A DNA stretch of 22,362 bases from an uncultured Oscillospiraceae bacterium (GTDB lineage Bacteria > Bacillota > Clostridia > Oscillospirales > Oscillospiraceae): contig CAKTVN010000004.1 of assembly GCA_934623545.1 (NCBI GenBank), positions 1 to 22,362 on the forward strand, given 5' to 3'. Positions 1 to 7,551 of this stretch are shown here, one piece after another. The notes beneath the pieces are model-generated. The model worked only from the letters and a program-made list of their open reading frames with translations, was not told the DNA's origin and ran no database searches. How positions within the stretch are numbered: the stretch's first letter is position 1; each line of letters starts with the position of its first letter. The translations under genes and the position numbers were made by a program.

Positions 1-901
1 TCATTTCCGCGACCGTGATGGTCGGATTGTCGTCCACGCGGATGTCCGTCTGGCTGAGCGCGGAGGAGGCGATGGAGAGCTTGCCCCAGTCCTCCTCGGT
101 GAGCTGTCCGGTGATGAGCTTCTGAAGGTCCACGAAGCTCTCGTTTGCCAGAAGCCGCATCGCCATCTGCTCGCGCGACATTTCCAGATTGAAAAACGCG
201 ACCGTTTTGGGATATTTTTTTGCCACATTCAGCGCGATGTTCAGCGCCATGGACGTTTTGCCCATGCCGGGGCGCGCCGCGATGAGCAGCAGGTCCGTCT
301 TGTTCAGACCGTTGATCTTGCGATCCAGATCGTGCAGCCCCGTGGAAAGTCCCGGGATCGCCTCGCCGGACTGCGCCAGCTCCTCCAGCCGGTCATAGAC
401 GTTCAGGAGGACCTTGCCGATATGCTGCAGGCTCTCGCCCGAGTCCTCTCGCCGCAGGGCGTAGACCTTTTTCTCCGCTGCCTCGAGCATATCCTGCGCC
501 GTACCCGTGCCGTCATAGACCATTTCGTTGATCTCGTCCGCCGCGCCGGCAAGGTCGCGCATCAGCGCCTTGTCGTGGACGATGGCGCAGTACTGCTTGA
601 CGTTTGCCGCGGTCGGCGTGATCTGCAAAAGCTGCGAGACATAGTCATAGGAGTGCGCCTCGTCATAGACGCCGCGCTCCTTCATCTTGTCCAGAACGGT
701 GACCGGATCGATGCGCTCGGAGAAATTGAACATCGTATAGATGGTCTCATAGATGTCCCGGTTCTGCTTCAGATAGAAGTCCTCCGGGCGCAGCAGACCG
801 ATCACATCGGGGACGCAGCGCTCGTCGATGAGCATCGAGCCGAGCACCGACTGCTCCGCCTCCAGCGACTGCGGCGCCTGTCTGCCAAGCAGGTCATCCA
901 T
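1..901 (-). CDS. dnaB: Replicative DNA helicase DnaB (DnaC in Bacillus), C-terminus beyond left edge
   Basis: Hexameric 5'-3' helicase that unwinds DNA at the replication fork. I translated the minus strand from the ATG at 899-901; the frame stays open for 300 codons to the window edge, so roughly the last third of a typical 440-450 residue DnaB is missing. The start reads MDDLLGRQAPQSLEAEQSVL, a typical DnaB N-terminal domain (about residues 8-105). The RecA-like motor begins near residue 175, and the Walker A segment ARPGMGKTS lies around residues 205-214, followed by the family pattern FNLEMS. A GGAAGTGAG ribosome binding site lies about 7 bases upstream. It is last in gdpP-rplI-dnaB, 31 bases after rplI, an order widely conserved in Firmicutes. 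No internal break is seen. Identification is secure; only the length is limited by the window. Confidence 0.96.
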   Translation of the reverse strand, partial: MDDLLGRQAPQSLEAEQSVLGSMLIDERCVPDVIGLLRPEDFYLKQNRDIYETIYTMFNFSERIDPVTVLDKMKERGVYDEAHSYDYVSQLLQITPTAANVKQYCAIVHDKALMRDLAGAADEINEMVYDGTGTAQDMLEAAEKKVYALRREDSGESLQHIGKVLLNVYDRLEELAQSGEAIPGLSTGLHDLDRKINGLNKTDLLLIAARPGMGKTSMALNIALNVAKKYPKTVAFFNLEMSREQMAMRLLANESFVDLQKLITGQLTEEDWGKLSIASSALSQTDIRVDDNPTITVAEM

Positions 902-932
902 ACGATCTCACTTCCTTTTCATCCGTTTTGGC

Positions 933-1379
933 TTACGCCTCTTTGACTTCCACGCGCAGCTCGCCGGTGATCTCATAGCCCAGCTTGCAGCGGACGGTGT
1001 AGACGCCGGTCGTCTTGATCGGCTCGTCGAGGACGATCTTGCGCTTGTCGAGCGTGATCTTCTGCTGCGCGGCGAGCGCGTCGGCAATTTCCGTGTTGGT
1101 CACGGAGCCGAACAGCCGCCCCGCGCCGCCGCCCTTGGCGGTCACGGTCAGGGTGAAGTCCTTCATGCGCTTGGAAATTTCAAGAGCCTCCGCGCGCTCC
1201 TTTGCCTGACGCTCCTGCGTCGCCTTGTCGTTCATGCGCATGGTGTTGAGATTGTCGGCGTTCGCCTCCTGCGCCAGCTTCTTCGGCAGCAGATAGTTGC
1301 GGGCATAGCCGTCGGAAACCTCGATCATCTGTCCGCGCTTGCCCTTGCCGCGGATGTCCTGCGTCAAAATTACCTTCAT
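933..1379 (-). CDS. rplI: 50S ribosomal protein L9
   Basis: L9 binds 23S rRNA near the L1 stalk and helps keep the reading frame. The 148-residue product has the usual family length. It opens with MKVILTQDIRGKGKRGQ and then VSDGYARNYLLPKKLA, the highly conserved L9 N-terminal RNA-binding domain (residues 1-50). A charged connecting helix follows (about 50-78), and the C-terminal domain contains GRLFGSVTNTEIADAL. The ribosome binding site AAAGGAG lies about 10 bases upstream of the ATG. It sits 38 bases after gdpP and 31 bases before dnaB, presumably on one transcript from the promoter upstream of gdpP. Nothing unusual is seen. Confidence 0.98.
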   Translation of the reverse strand: MKVILTQDIRGKGKRGQMIEVSDGYARNYLLPKKLAQEANADNLNTMRMNDKATQERQAKERAEALEISKRMKDFTLTVTAKGGGAGRLFGSVTNTEIADALAAQQKITLDKRKIVLDEPIKTTGVYTVRCKLGYEITGELRVEVKEA

Positions 1380-1417
1380 AATGTATTTGCTCCTTTCAGT
1401 GGGAAAATTGTCAAGTG

Positions 1418-3394
1418 TCAGCTGTAGAATTTATCGATCGACGCGACCAGCTTCTCCAGCACGTCGCGCACGTCCGCGTTTTTGATCTGTGCGCCCGCTG
1501 CCGCCGCGTTGCCGCCGCCGCCGAGTGCCTCCAGCACCACTTGCACGTTGCACGCGCCAATGGAGCGCGCGGAGATCACGACCTGTCCTCCGTCGGGATA
1601 GAGCACAAAGGAGGTCAGGATGCCGGAGATGTTCAGAAGCTCGTCCGCCGCCTGCGAGGCGATGGTCCGCGTCACAGCATGGTCCACCGCCGCGATCGCG
1701 ATCTCGCCGCGGTACAGCCGCGCCGCCTGTACGACCTGATAGCGCGCCAGCGTCGCGTCCAGATCGCTCTGGAACAGCTTCTTGACGTCGACGGTGTCCG
1801 CGCCGGTGCGGCGGAGGAACGCCGCCGCCTCAAACGTGCGCGAGCCGGTCCGGACGTTGAAGTTTTTCGTGTCGAGCACAATGCCCGCAAGCAGTGCCTG
1901 CGCCTCGATGGGACGGATGTCGCGCGGCTCCAGCGCGTATTGCAGCAGCTCCGTCACGAGCTCCGATGCCGACGACGAGAACGGCTCGTGCAGATTGAGC
2001 ACGGCGTGCTCGATATAATCCGCCGCGCGGCGGTGGTGGTCGATGACCGCCACACGCGGCACCGCCTCCAAAAGCGCCTTGCTTTCGACCTGATCGGGGC
2101 GGTTGGTGTCGACGACGATCAGAAGCGACCTTGTGTCCGCCTCGACCAGCGCATCCTCGCCGGAGATAAACACGCCGCTGTATTCCGGCATGGCGCGCAG
2201 CTCCTTCAGAAGCTCGCCTACGGCGTTGTTTTTCAGATCGATGACGATCCTGCCGCGCTTGCCCTTTTTGCGGCACAGCGCCAGAAGTCCGACCGCCGCG
2301 CCGAGCGCGTCAAGGTCCGCCATCCGGTGTCCCATCAGGAACACGTCGCCGGACTGCGCGATCAGCTCGGACAAAGAGCCCGCCATCACGCGGGACTTGA
2401 CCTTGGTGTGGCGCTCGGCTTCCTTGGTCCTGCCGCCGTAGAACGAGAAATTGTACCGATCCTTGATGACCGCCTGATCGCCGCCGCGCGAGAGCGCCAT
2501 CTCGATCGAGAGCATGGCGAAGCTGTAATTTTCCTCAAACGATGCGCCATCCTTGCCGATGCCGAGCGAGATCGTCGCCGCGATGCCGGAGGGGTTGACC
2601 ACGGAGCGGATGCTCTCCAGCACGGAGAATTTGCCCTCCTGAAGCTTCAGAAATTCACGGTTTTCATAGATCAACAGGTAGCGGTTGCGTTCGAGCTTGC
2701 GGCTGAGCGCGTGGCAGCCCTCGACCCATTTGCTGACGGTCTCGTTGATCTGCGCGTCCAGATTTGCAACCGCGCTGTCGGAGAGGTTGTTCGTCAGTTC
2801 GTCGTAGTTGTCGATGAGCACGATCGAGATGATCGGGCGCGTGCGGATGTATTCGTCGCGGATGTTGAACATCTCGGTCATGTCGGCGAAATAGACCGTC
2901 GCGAGCTTGACCGTCGTTTCCTCGTCCTCAGAGCGGACGTAATTGCCGTAAATTCTGTAGCGCCGCCCGTTGATGAGCTGATCGCCGGGGAACTCTGTCC
3001 GCCCCTCGCGCAGCCAGTCGGTCGTAAAGCCGGGCACGACGTTCTGCATCGTCTGATAGCGCGTCGCGTCGGTCAGCCCCGTGATGGCGTAAAAGGCGGG
3101 ATTGCCCCAGATGATCTCCGTCTCCGGCAGATGCAAAACTGCCATCGGAAACGGTGAGCCCGCGTGTACGGACACGCCGACGGAGTCCGTCGCGCTCTGG
3201 ACATACTCCACCAGCTCCCGCTTGCGGCGCGCGAAGCGGATGCGGCTGACGAGAAAGACGATGATGGTCACCAGAAGCTCCGCGCCCGCGAGATAATACT
3301 GGTCGAGCGCCGCAGCCGCCGCCGAAAATACCAGCAGCACGATGCAGTACCAGATCACGCCCGGCTGAAGCAGGCGGGAAACCCGTTTTTTCAT
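1418..3394 (-). CDS. gdpP: Membrane-bound c-di-AMP phosphodiesterase GdpP (PAS / degenerate GGDEF / DHH-DHHA1)
   Basis: GdpP-family proteins (YybT in Bacillus) hydrolyse the second messenger c-di-AMP and so affect potassium balance, cell wall stress and beta-lactam tolerance. The 658-residue length fits the family. Two transmembrane helices lie at about residues 12-50, a PAS-like segment at 70-170 and a degenerate GGDEF at 185-320 without a true GGDEF signature. The DHH domain starts near 350, with GHRMADLD (His356, Asp360, Asp362), VVDTNR (Asp429), IDHHRR (452-456) and LDTKN (Asp508). The DHHA1 domain ends the protein with GGGGNAAAAGAQ at 625-636; position 629 is Asn where I expect His in many relatives. 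A GGAGG site lies about 10 bases before the ATG. It heads gdpP-rplI-dnaB behind the promoter at 3495-3523. Confidence 0.95.
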   Translation of the reverse strand: MKKRVSRLLQPGVIWYCIVLLVFSAAAAALDQYYLAGAELLVTIIVFLVSRIRFARRKRELVEYVQSATDSVGVSVHAGSPFPMAVLHLPETEIIWGNPAFYAITGLTDATRYQTMQNVVPGFTTDWLREGRTEFPGDQLINGRRYRIYGNYVRSEDEETTVKLATVYFADMTEMFNIRDEYIRTRPIISIVLIDNYDELTNNLSDSAVANLDAQINETVSKWVEGCHALSRKLERNRYLLIYENREFLKLQEGKFSVLESIRSVVNPSGIAATISLGIGKDGASFEENYSFAMLSIEMALSRGGDQAVIKDRYNFSFYGGRTKEAERHTKVKSRVMAGSLSELIAQSGDVFLMGHRMADLDALGAAVGLLALCRKKGKRGRIVIDLKNNAVGELLKELRAMPEYSGVFISGEDALVEADTRSLLIVVDTNRPDQVESKALLEAVPRVAVIDHHRRAADYIEHAVLNLHEPFSSSASELVTELLQYALEPRDIRPIEAQALLAGIVLDTKNFNVRTGSRTFEAAAFLRRTGADTVDVKKLFQSDLDATLARYQVVQAARLYRGEIAIAAVDHAVTRTIASQAADELLNISGILTSFVLYPDGGQVVISARSIGACNVQVVLEALGGGGNAAAAGAQIKNADVRDVLEKLVASIDKFYS

Positions 3395-3480
3395 AGCTGA
3401 GACGACCTCCGTTTCACTGATCCTTCAAGCGGGGATATGGAAAGCCCGGCGCATTGCCGCGCGGCGCGCGTTCACACTTT

Positions 3481-3500
3481 TATAATCAGAAATGATTATA
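3481..3500. promoter_or_regulatory. Perfect 8-bp inverted repeat overlapping the gdpP -10 and start site (candidate operator)
   Basis: TATAATCA (3481-3488), spacer GAAA, TGATTATA (3493-3500). The right arm contains the -10 of the leftward gdpP promoter and the left arm covers its predicted start point, a position where a bound repressor would block RNA polymerase. The left arm also reads TATAAT on the plus strand, but with no clear -35. The symmetry is seen directly; the operator role is inference, and chance is possible because -10 boxes are AT-rich. Confidence 0.45.
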
Positions 3501-3523
3501 GCAAATTTCCCCGGAAATGACAA
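3495..3523 (-). promoter_or_regulatory. SigmaA promoter of gdpP-rplI-dnaB
   Basis: On the minus strand TTGTCA (3518-3523) is followed after exactly 17 bases by TATAAT (3495-3500), with TGC directly before the -10, making it an extended -10 element. Transcription would start near 3488, about 95 bases before the gdpP ATG. The -10 forms one arm of the palindrome at 3481-3500. This is the best promoter match in the gap; no transcript data are available to confirm it. Confidence 0.8.
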
Positions 3524-3655
3524 GGCTGCGCTGCGGAAAACCTCGCATTCCGGCGAAAAAACGCGATGCCGCCGCGCAGCGCGTGCACGCCGGGCGGCTT
3601 TTCCACAGCAAATTGTATTCCATCTGAAAAAAATGTATACATAACGCAAAACTTG

Positions 3656-3677
3656 TGCTATACTTAACCAGTATAAT
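3656..3677 (+). promoter_or_regulatory. Candidate promoter for the RNase J gene
   Basis: In an AT-rich patch, TGCTATACT (3656-3664) matches an extended -10 (TGnTATACT), and a second perfect TATAAT follows at 3672-3677. Neither has a convincing -35 at 17 bases; the best one nearby is TTGTAT at 3613-3618, which pairs instead with TATACA at 3636-3641. At least one rightward start in this area is likely, because the nearest plus-strand gene begins at 3991 and all upstream genes run leftward. Which element is used cannot be settled from the sequence. Confidence 0.5.
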
Positions 3678-3882
3678 GCCGTGTTGTGCGGATCGCACGG
3701 CATCATGGCGCAGCCGCGTTCCTCCGTGCCGCGGGGCAGGGGAGAGGCGGCGGCGCAAAGGGATCTGCCGTGCGTGCGGCGCGGAGAACCGGCGGTCCCT
3801 TTACAACCGAAATGGGGCGCACATACGTCTGCGGAACGCAGGCAGCGGTACAGGGCTGCAAGCGAGCTGCGGAGCGTATGCG
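3676..3882 (+). other. GC-rich, potentially structured 5' leader of the RNase J gene
   Basis: The gap 3395-3990 contains no supportable gene. Its middle is GC-rich and flanked by AT-rich DNA. At 3676-3703 ATGCCGTG pairs with CACGGCAT. At 3818-3827 CGCACATACG pairs with CGTATGCG at 3875-3882 with a two-base bulge, enclosing the hairpins CTGCG-GAA-CGCAG (3829-3841) and GCAGC..GCTGC (3842-3859), which makes a three-way junction. This could be a regulatory leader or a small RNA, but GC-rich DNA folds readily by chance. I do not recognise a known riboswitch, 6S, SRP or RNase P signature. Confidence 0.3.
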
Positions 3883-3990
3883 GTTTTGTGTTGCCCGGAC
3901 ACAGTTTGATTTCACAAATCATATCTAAAACACATCAAATACATACTATTTGACGAAAAATTCGAACATTACAGAAATGAGGAAATTCAT

Positions 3991-5646
3991 TTGGCAGAAA
4001 AACTGAAAATCATCTCTCTCGGCGGTCTCAATGAGATCGGCAAAAACATCACGGTACTCGAATACGGCAAGGACATCATCATCGTCGACTGCGGTCTCGG
4101 CTTCCCCGAGGACGATATGTACGGCGTCGATCTCGTCATCGCCGATATGACCTATCTGGTGAAAAACAAAACAAAGATCCGCGGAATGTTCCTGACGCAC
4201 GGACATGAGGATCACATCGGCGGCATTCCCTACGCCATGCAGCAGTTCAACTGTCCCATTCACGGCACGCGCCTGACTGCGGGCATCGTCCAGCTCAAGC
4301 TGGAGGAACATCATCTCGACAAGGTCGTCAAGCTCTTTACGCATGAGGCGGGCGAGACCGTCAAGGCTGGCTGCTTCTCGGTCGAGTTCATCCACGTCAA
4401 CCACTCCATCGCAGACGCCGTTGCGTTTGCCATCCGCACGCCAGTCGGAACGGTCGTCATGACCGGCGACTTCAAGATCGACCCTACCGCCGAGGACGGC
4501 ATGATCGATCTGACCCGCTTCGGCGAACTGGGACGCGAGGGCGTGCTGGCGCTGCTGTGCGACTCGACAAACGTCGAGCGCCCGGGCTTTACACCCTCGG
4601 AGCGCGTCGTCGCCAACAGCTTTGACCGGCAGTTTGCCGGCTGCAACCAGCGCATCATCGTCACGACCTTCGCCTCGAACGCGTTTCGTCTGCAAAGCAT
4701 CATCACCGCCGCGCACAAGTACGGGCGGAAGGTCGCCGTCACCGGGCGCAGCATGGAAAACGTGCTCAAGGTCTCGGTCGAGCTGGGCTATCTGAAGATC
4801 CCGAACGGCACGCTTGTGGACATCAGCGCCATCAAGTCCCTGCCGAAGAACAAGATCGTCATCGTCTCCACCGGCTCGCAGGGTGAAAATATGTCCGCGC
4901 TGTACCGCATGGCGTTCTCCGGGCACCGTCAGGTCGAAATTCAGGCGGGCGACCGCATCATCATCTCCGCCTCCGCCATTCCTGGCAACGAGAAGGCGAT
5001 CGGGCGCATCATCAACGAGCTCTACCGCAAGGGCGCGGACGTCGTCTATGACAAGCTCGCAGACCTGCACGTCTCCGGGCACGCCTGTCAGGAGGAGCTG
5101 AAGATCATCCACGCGCTCGTCAAGCCGCGCTTCTTCATCCCGGTCCACGGCGAGCAGCGTCATCTGCAAACGCACGCGAAGCTGGCGCAGACGATGGGAA
5201 TGGACCCGCGCAATATCTTCATCAGCGACATTGGCAAGGTCCTGGAGCTGACAAAGGCGACCTGCAAGTGGGGCGGGACGGTCCCGGCGGGCAAAATTCT
5301 GGTCGACGGCACCGGTGTCGGAGATGTCGGCAGCGTGGTCCTGCGCGACCGCAAGCACCTTGCGCAGGACGGCATGATCGTCGTGGTCGTGAACCTCTCC
5401 TCCGAGGACGGGAGCGTCATCACCGGACCCGATATCATCACCCGCGGCTTTGTCTATGTCAAGGAGTCGGAGAATCTGATCGAGGAAATGCGCGTCATCG
5501 CCGCGCACGCCATCGACCGCTGTGCCGCCAGCGGCACGCGCGACTGGAGCGCCCTGAAGGCAAACATCAAGAACGACCTGTCCGGCTATCTCTTCAAGAC
5601 AACCAAGCGCAACCCCATGATCCTCCCGGTCATCATGGAGATCTGA
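3991..5646 (+). CDS. rnjA: Ribonuclease J (beta-CASP metallo-beta-lactamase RNase)
   Basis: RNase J is the 5'-3' exonuclease and endonuclease of RNA decay and maturation in Firmicutes and acts in the cytoplasm. The 551-residue length matches the family. The metallo-beta-lactamase core carries LTHGHEDHIGG (His70, His72, Asp74, His75), His138 in FIHVNHSI and Asp160 in MTGDFK. The beta-CASP part contains ASNAFRLQ and STGSQGE, then HVSGHA (360-365) and PVHGEQRHL (384-392), followed by the C-terminal domain. The start is TTG at 3991, supported by GAGG at 3979-3982 eight bases upstream and by alignment with the conserved N-terminus; an ATG at 3977 is out of frame. It stands alone between divergent gdpP and the separately promoted rpoD. 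RNase J1 versus J2 cannot be told from one copy. Confidence 0.95.
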   Translation: MAEKLKIISLGGLNEIGKNITVLEYGKDIIIVDCGLGFPEDDMYGVDLVIADMTYLVKNKTKIRGMFLTHGHEDHIGGIPYAMQQFNCPIHGTRLTAGIVQLKLEEHHLDKVVKLFTHEAGETVKAGCFSVEFIHVNHSIADAVAFAIRTPVGTVVMTGDFKIDPTAEDGMIDLTRFGELGREGVLALLCDSTNVERPGFTPSERVVANSFDRQFAGCNQRIIVTTFASNAFRLQSIITAAHKYGRKVAVTGRSMENVLKVSVELGYLKIPNGTLVDISAIKSLPKNKIVIVSTGSQGENMSALYRMAFSGHRQVEIQAGDRIIISASAIPGNEKAIGRIINELYRKGADVVYDKLADLHVSGHACQEELKIIHALVKPRFFIPVHGEQRHLQTHAKLAQTMGMDPRNIFISDIGKVLELTKATCKWGGTVPAGKILVDGTGVGDVGSVVLRDRKHLAQDGMIVVVVNLSSEDGSVITGPDIITRGFVYVKESENLIEEMRVIAAHAIDRCAASGTRDWSALKANIKNDLSGYLFKTTKRNPMILPVIMEI

Positions 5647-5709
5647 CCCGATGCCGTGTCGGATCAGGGCAAATTCAGAAAAGAAAGAACATAAAATGCA
5701 GAAAACGGC

Positions 5710-5739
5710 TTGCATAATCGGGCGCTTCTGATATATAAT
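5710..5739 (+). promoter_or_regulatory. SigmaA promoter of rpoD
   Basis: TTGCAT (5710-5715) and TATAAT (5734-5739) are separated by 18 bases in the gap between the RNase J gene and rpoD. The start point would lie near 5746, about 58 bases before the rpoD ATG. A hairpin with one mismatch lies at 5643-5667 at the end of the RNase J gene but has no T-run, so read-through into rpoD is possible. Confidence 0.65.
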
Positions 5740-5803
5740 AATTTGGATGCGCGGTTTTCGGAAAATCGCGCGCGTGAGATCGCACGAATGAGGATGAACA
5801 TTG

Positions 5804-6964
5804 ATGGCAAACGCGAAGAATACAAATACAAAATCCGCCGCGCCCGAAAAACATGAGGACGCGATGGCAAGGGTCTCCGCTCTGATCGAGAAGGCAAAGC
5901 ACGACGGAGCAATTCAGGCGTCGGAGCTGACGGCGGAGCTGGAAAAGCTGGACCTCCCGGTTGAGAAGATCGAGCAGATCTACGATACCTTTGACGCGCT
6001 CGGTATTCAGATCGTCGGTGCGGAGCTCGATCTGGATATGGATATTGACAACGCCAGCATTCTCGGCAGCGACGAGCTTCCGCCTATGGAAGAGGAGGAA
6101 GAGCTGGTCGACCCGCTGGAGCTGGCGGCGGAATACAATCTGGACGACCCGGTCCGGATGTATCTCAAGGAGATCGGTCAGGTTCGTCTGCTCTCCGCAG
6201 AGGAGGAGATCGAGCTGGCGCGCAAGGTCAGCGAGGGCGACAAAGCCGCGAAGGACAAGCTGACGGAGGCAAATCTGCGTCTGGTCGTTTCCATCGCGAA
6301 GAAATATTCCGGCAGAGGGCTACACATTCTGGACCTCATCCAGGAGGGCAACACCGGTCTGATCCGCGCCGTCGATAAGTTCGACTATACAAAGGGAAAC
6401 AAATTCTCTACATATGCGACCTGGTGGATCCGTCAGGCGATCACCCGCGCCATCGCCGACCAGGCGAGGACGATCCGCGTACCGGTGCATATGGTCGAGG
6501 TCATCAACAAGGCGACCCGCTGCAACCGCAAGCTCGTACAGGAGCTCGGACGCGAGCCGACGCTCGAGGAGATCGCGGCGGAGCTGAATCTTCCCATTGA
6601 AAAGATCATCGAGGCAAACCGCACCGCGGCGGACACGCTGTCTCTGGATATGCCGGTCGGCGACGAAGAGGATACGACCATCGGCTCGTTCGTTGAGGAC
6701 GACAACACGCCGTCTCCGGCGGACGCGACCTCCAATACGCTTCTGGCGGAGGCGCTGACGGAAATTCTCGGCACGCTGACTGAGCGCGAGGCGGATGTTC
6801 TCCGGATGCGTTTCGGTATGTACGACGGGCGGACGCATACGCTCGAGGAGGTCGGTCAGATCTTCGGCGTCACGCGCGAACGCATCCGTCAGATCGAAAA
6901 CAAGGCGATCCGCAAGCTGCGCCATCCTTCCCGCGCAAAGAAGATCAAGGATTTTTATTGCTGA
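5804..6964 (+). CDS. rpoD: Primary RNA polymerase sigma factor RpoD/SigA
   Basis: Housekeeping sigma factor that directs RNA polymerase to TTGACA/TATAAT promoters. With the ATG at 5804 it has 386 residues, close to SigA of other Firmicutes. Region 1.1 lies at about residues 19-72, followed by an acidic linker with a run of glutamates near 96-100. Region 1.2 starts at [11 protein letters not shown] (115 on). Region 2 contains [36 protein letters not shown] and [13 protein letters not shown]. Region 3 lies at about 225-300. Region 4 ends with TREREADVL-type and [20 protein letters not shown] helix-turn-helix sequence. A TTG three bases upstream would be in frame, but the ATG lies about 9 bases after GAGGA and is preferred. 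It has its own promoter and a strong terminator. Confidence 0.97.
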   Translation: MANAKNTNTKSAAPEKHEDAMARVSALIEKAKHDGAIQASELTAELEKLDLPVEKIEQIYDTFDALGIQIVGAELDLDMDIDNASILGSDELPPMEEEEELVDPLELAAEYNLDDPVRMYLKEIGQVRLLSAEEEIELARKVSEGDKAAKDKLTEANLRLVVSIAKKYSGRGLHILDLIQEGNTGLIRAVDKFDYTKGNKFSTYATWWIRQAITRAIADQARTIRVPVHMVEVINKATRCNRKLVQELGREPTLEEIAAELNLPIEKIIEANRTAADTLSLDMPVGDEEDTTIGSFVEDDNTPSPADATSNTLLAEALTEILGTLTEREADVLRMRFGMYDGRTHTLEEVGQIFGVTRERIRQIENKAIRKLRHPSRAKKIKDFYC

Positions 6965-6973
6965 AGCAAAAAC

Positions 6974-7006
6974 AAAGGGCGAACGCCGGAAGGCGTTCGC
7001 CTTTTT
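6974..7006 (+). terminator. Intrinsic terminator of rpoD
   Basis: Perfect 10-bp stem GGCGAACGCC (6978-6987) / GGCGTTCGCC (6992-7001), with a GGAA tetraloop and a T5 tail (7002-7006). It begins 9 bases after the rpoD stop codon, and the A-run before the stem extends the pairing. Confidence 0.93.
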
Positions 7007-7032
7007 GCGCCCGGAGGAGTGTAAAAAAGCCG

Positions 7033-7147
7033 CATCCGGAGGATGTGGAAGGCTTTCCCGCGCCTCAGGCGCGAAAAAACTGCGTCCGGAGGACGCAAGG
7101 CTTCATCACCCGAAGGGTGACACCCTATCCGCGCACGGAGTGCGCGG
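7033..7147. repeat. Tandem array of five short hairpins with three-base loops
   Basis: Five hairpins follow each other: CATCC-GGA-GGATG (7033-7045), CGCGCC-TCA-GGCGCG (7059-7073), TGCGTCC-GGA-GGACGCA (7081-7097), TCACCC-GAA-GGGTGA (7106-7120) and CCGCGCAC-GGA-GTGCGCGG (7129-7147). Stems differ in sequence but the architecture repeats. The last two are shared with the dispersed repeat that starts at 7106. The spacing and three-base loops recall REP/BIME-type extragenic palindromes; no open frame here is credible. Confidence 0.7.
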
Positions 7148-7440
7148 GGCGTTTCTCCGGATTCACCGAAGGTGCCGTTTTTTGCGGCGACACCGCAACT
7201 GTGCCTCCGGCGGCATACTTTTTTCTGTCTTGCCAGAAAAAAGTATGCAAAAAAGAGGCGCAGGACGCGGAAATAGCGCTGACGCGCGAAAAGGCGTGTT
7301 GTTCCATTTCACGTATTTCCGTTACACTTCAGGTCAAGGAACGCCCTTCGGGCGACCGTAGAATCGGGTTTCCTGAGCGCACGATAAATGGCACGTATCG
7401 TTAAGTTAGCGCCCGTTGAATATTTGACGTATGGAAGTCG
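7106..7440 (+). repeat. Dispersed hairpin-rich repeat, copy A (about 335 bases)
   Basis: This segment aligns end to end with 20354-20690 in the same orientation. Shared landmarks in order are: TCACCC..GGGTGA, GCGCAC..GTGCGCGGGGCG, CCGGATTCACCG, the TTGCGG..CCGCAA hairpin (7182-7198), a 15-bp hairpin GCATACTTTTTTCTG / CAGAAAAAAGTATGC (7213-7248), GAAATAGCGCT, ACGTATTTCCGTTACACTT (7311-7329), AACGCCCTTCGGGCG (7340-7354), GGTTTCCTGAGCGCACGATA (7367-7386) and a 28-base identical block at 7409-7436. It lies downstream of the rpoD terminator. No transposase, long terminal inverted repeat or target duplication is visible. It could be a MITE-like mobile element or a structured RNA family. Confidence 0.85.
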
Positions 7441-7551
7441 AAAGAGCCGCAGAGTATTTCGACTACCTCGCCAGTCTGCCGGATACGCATCTGTATCGCG
7501 TTTTTGGTGGCTTGAAATATGCTTTTGCGTAAACCAAACTCCGGGAATGAT

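Noticed and set aside
3425..3953. Several overlapping frames in the gap before the RNase J gene
   Set aside because: Frames in both directions overlap each other, lack ribosome binding sites, cross the gdpP promoter or the structured leader, and look like no known protein.
5643..5667. Hairpin at the end of the RNase J gene as a terminator
   Set aside because: The stem contains a mismatch and no T-run follows.
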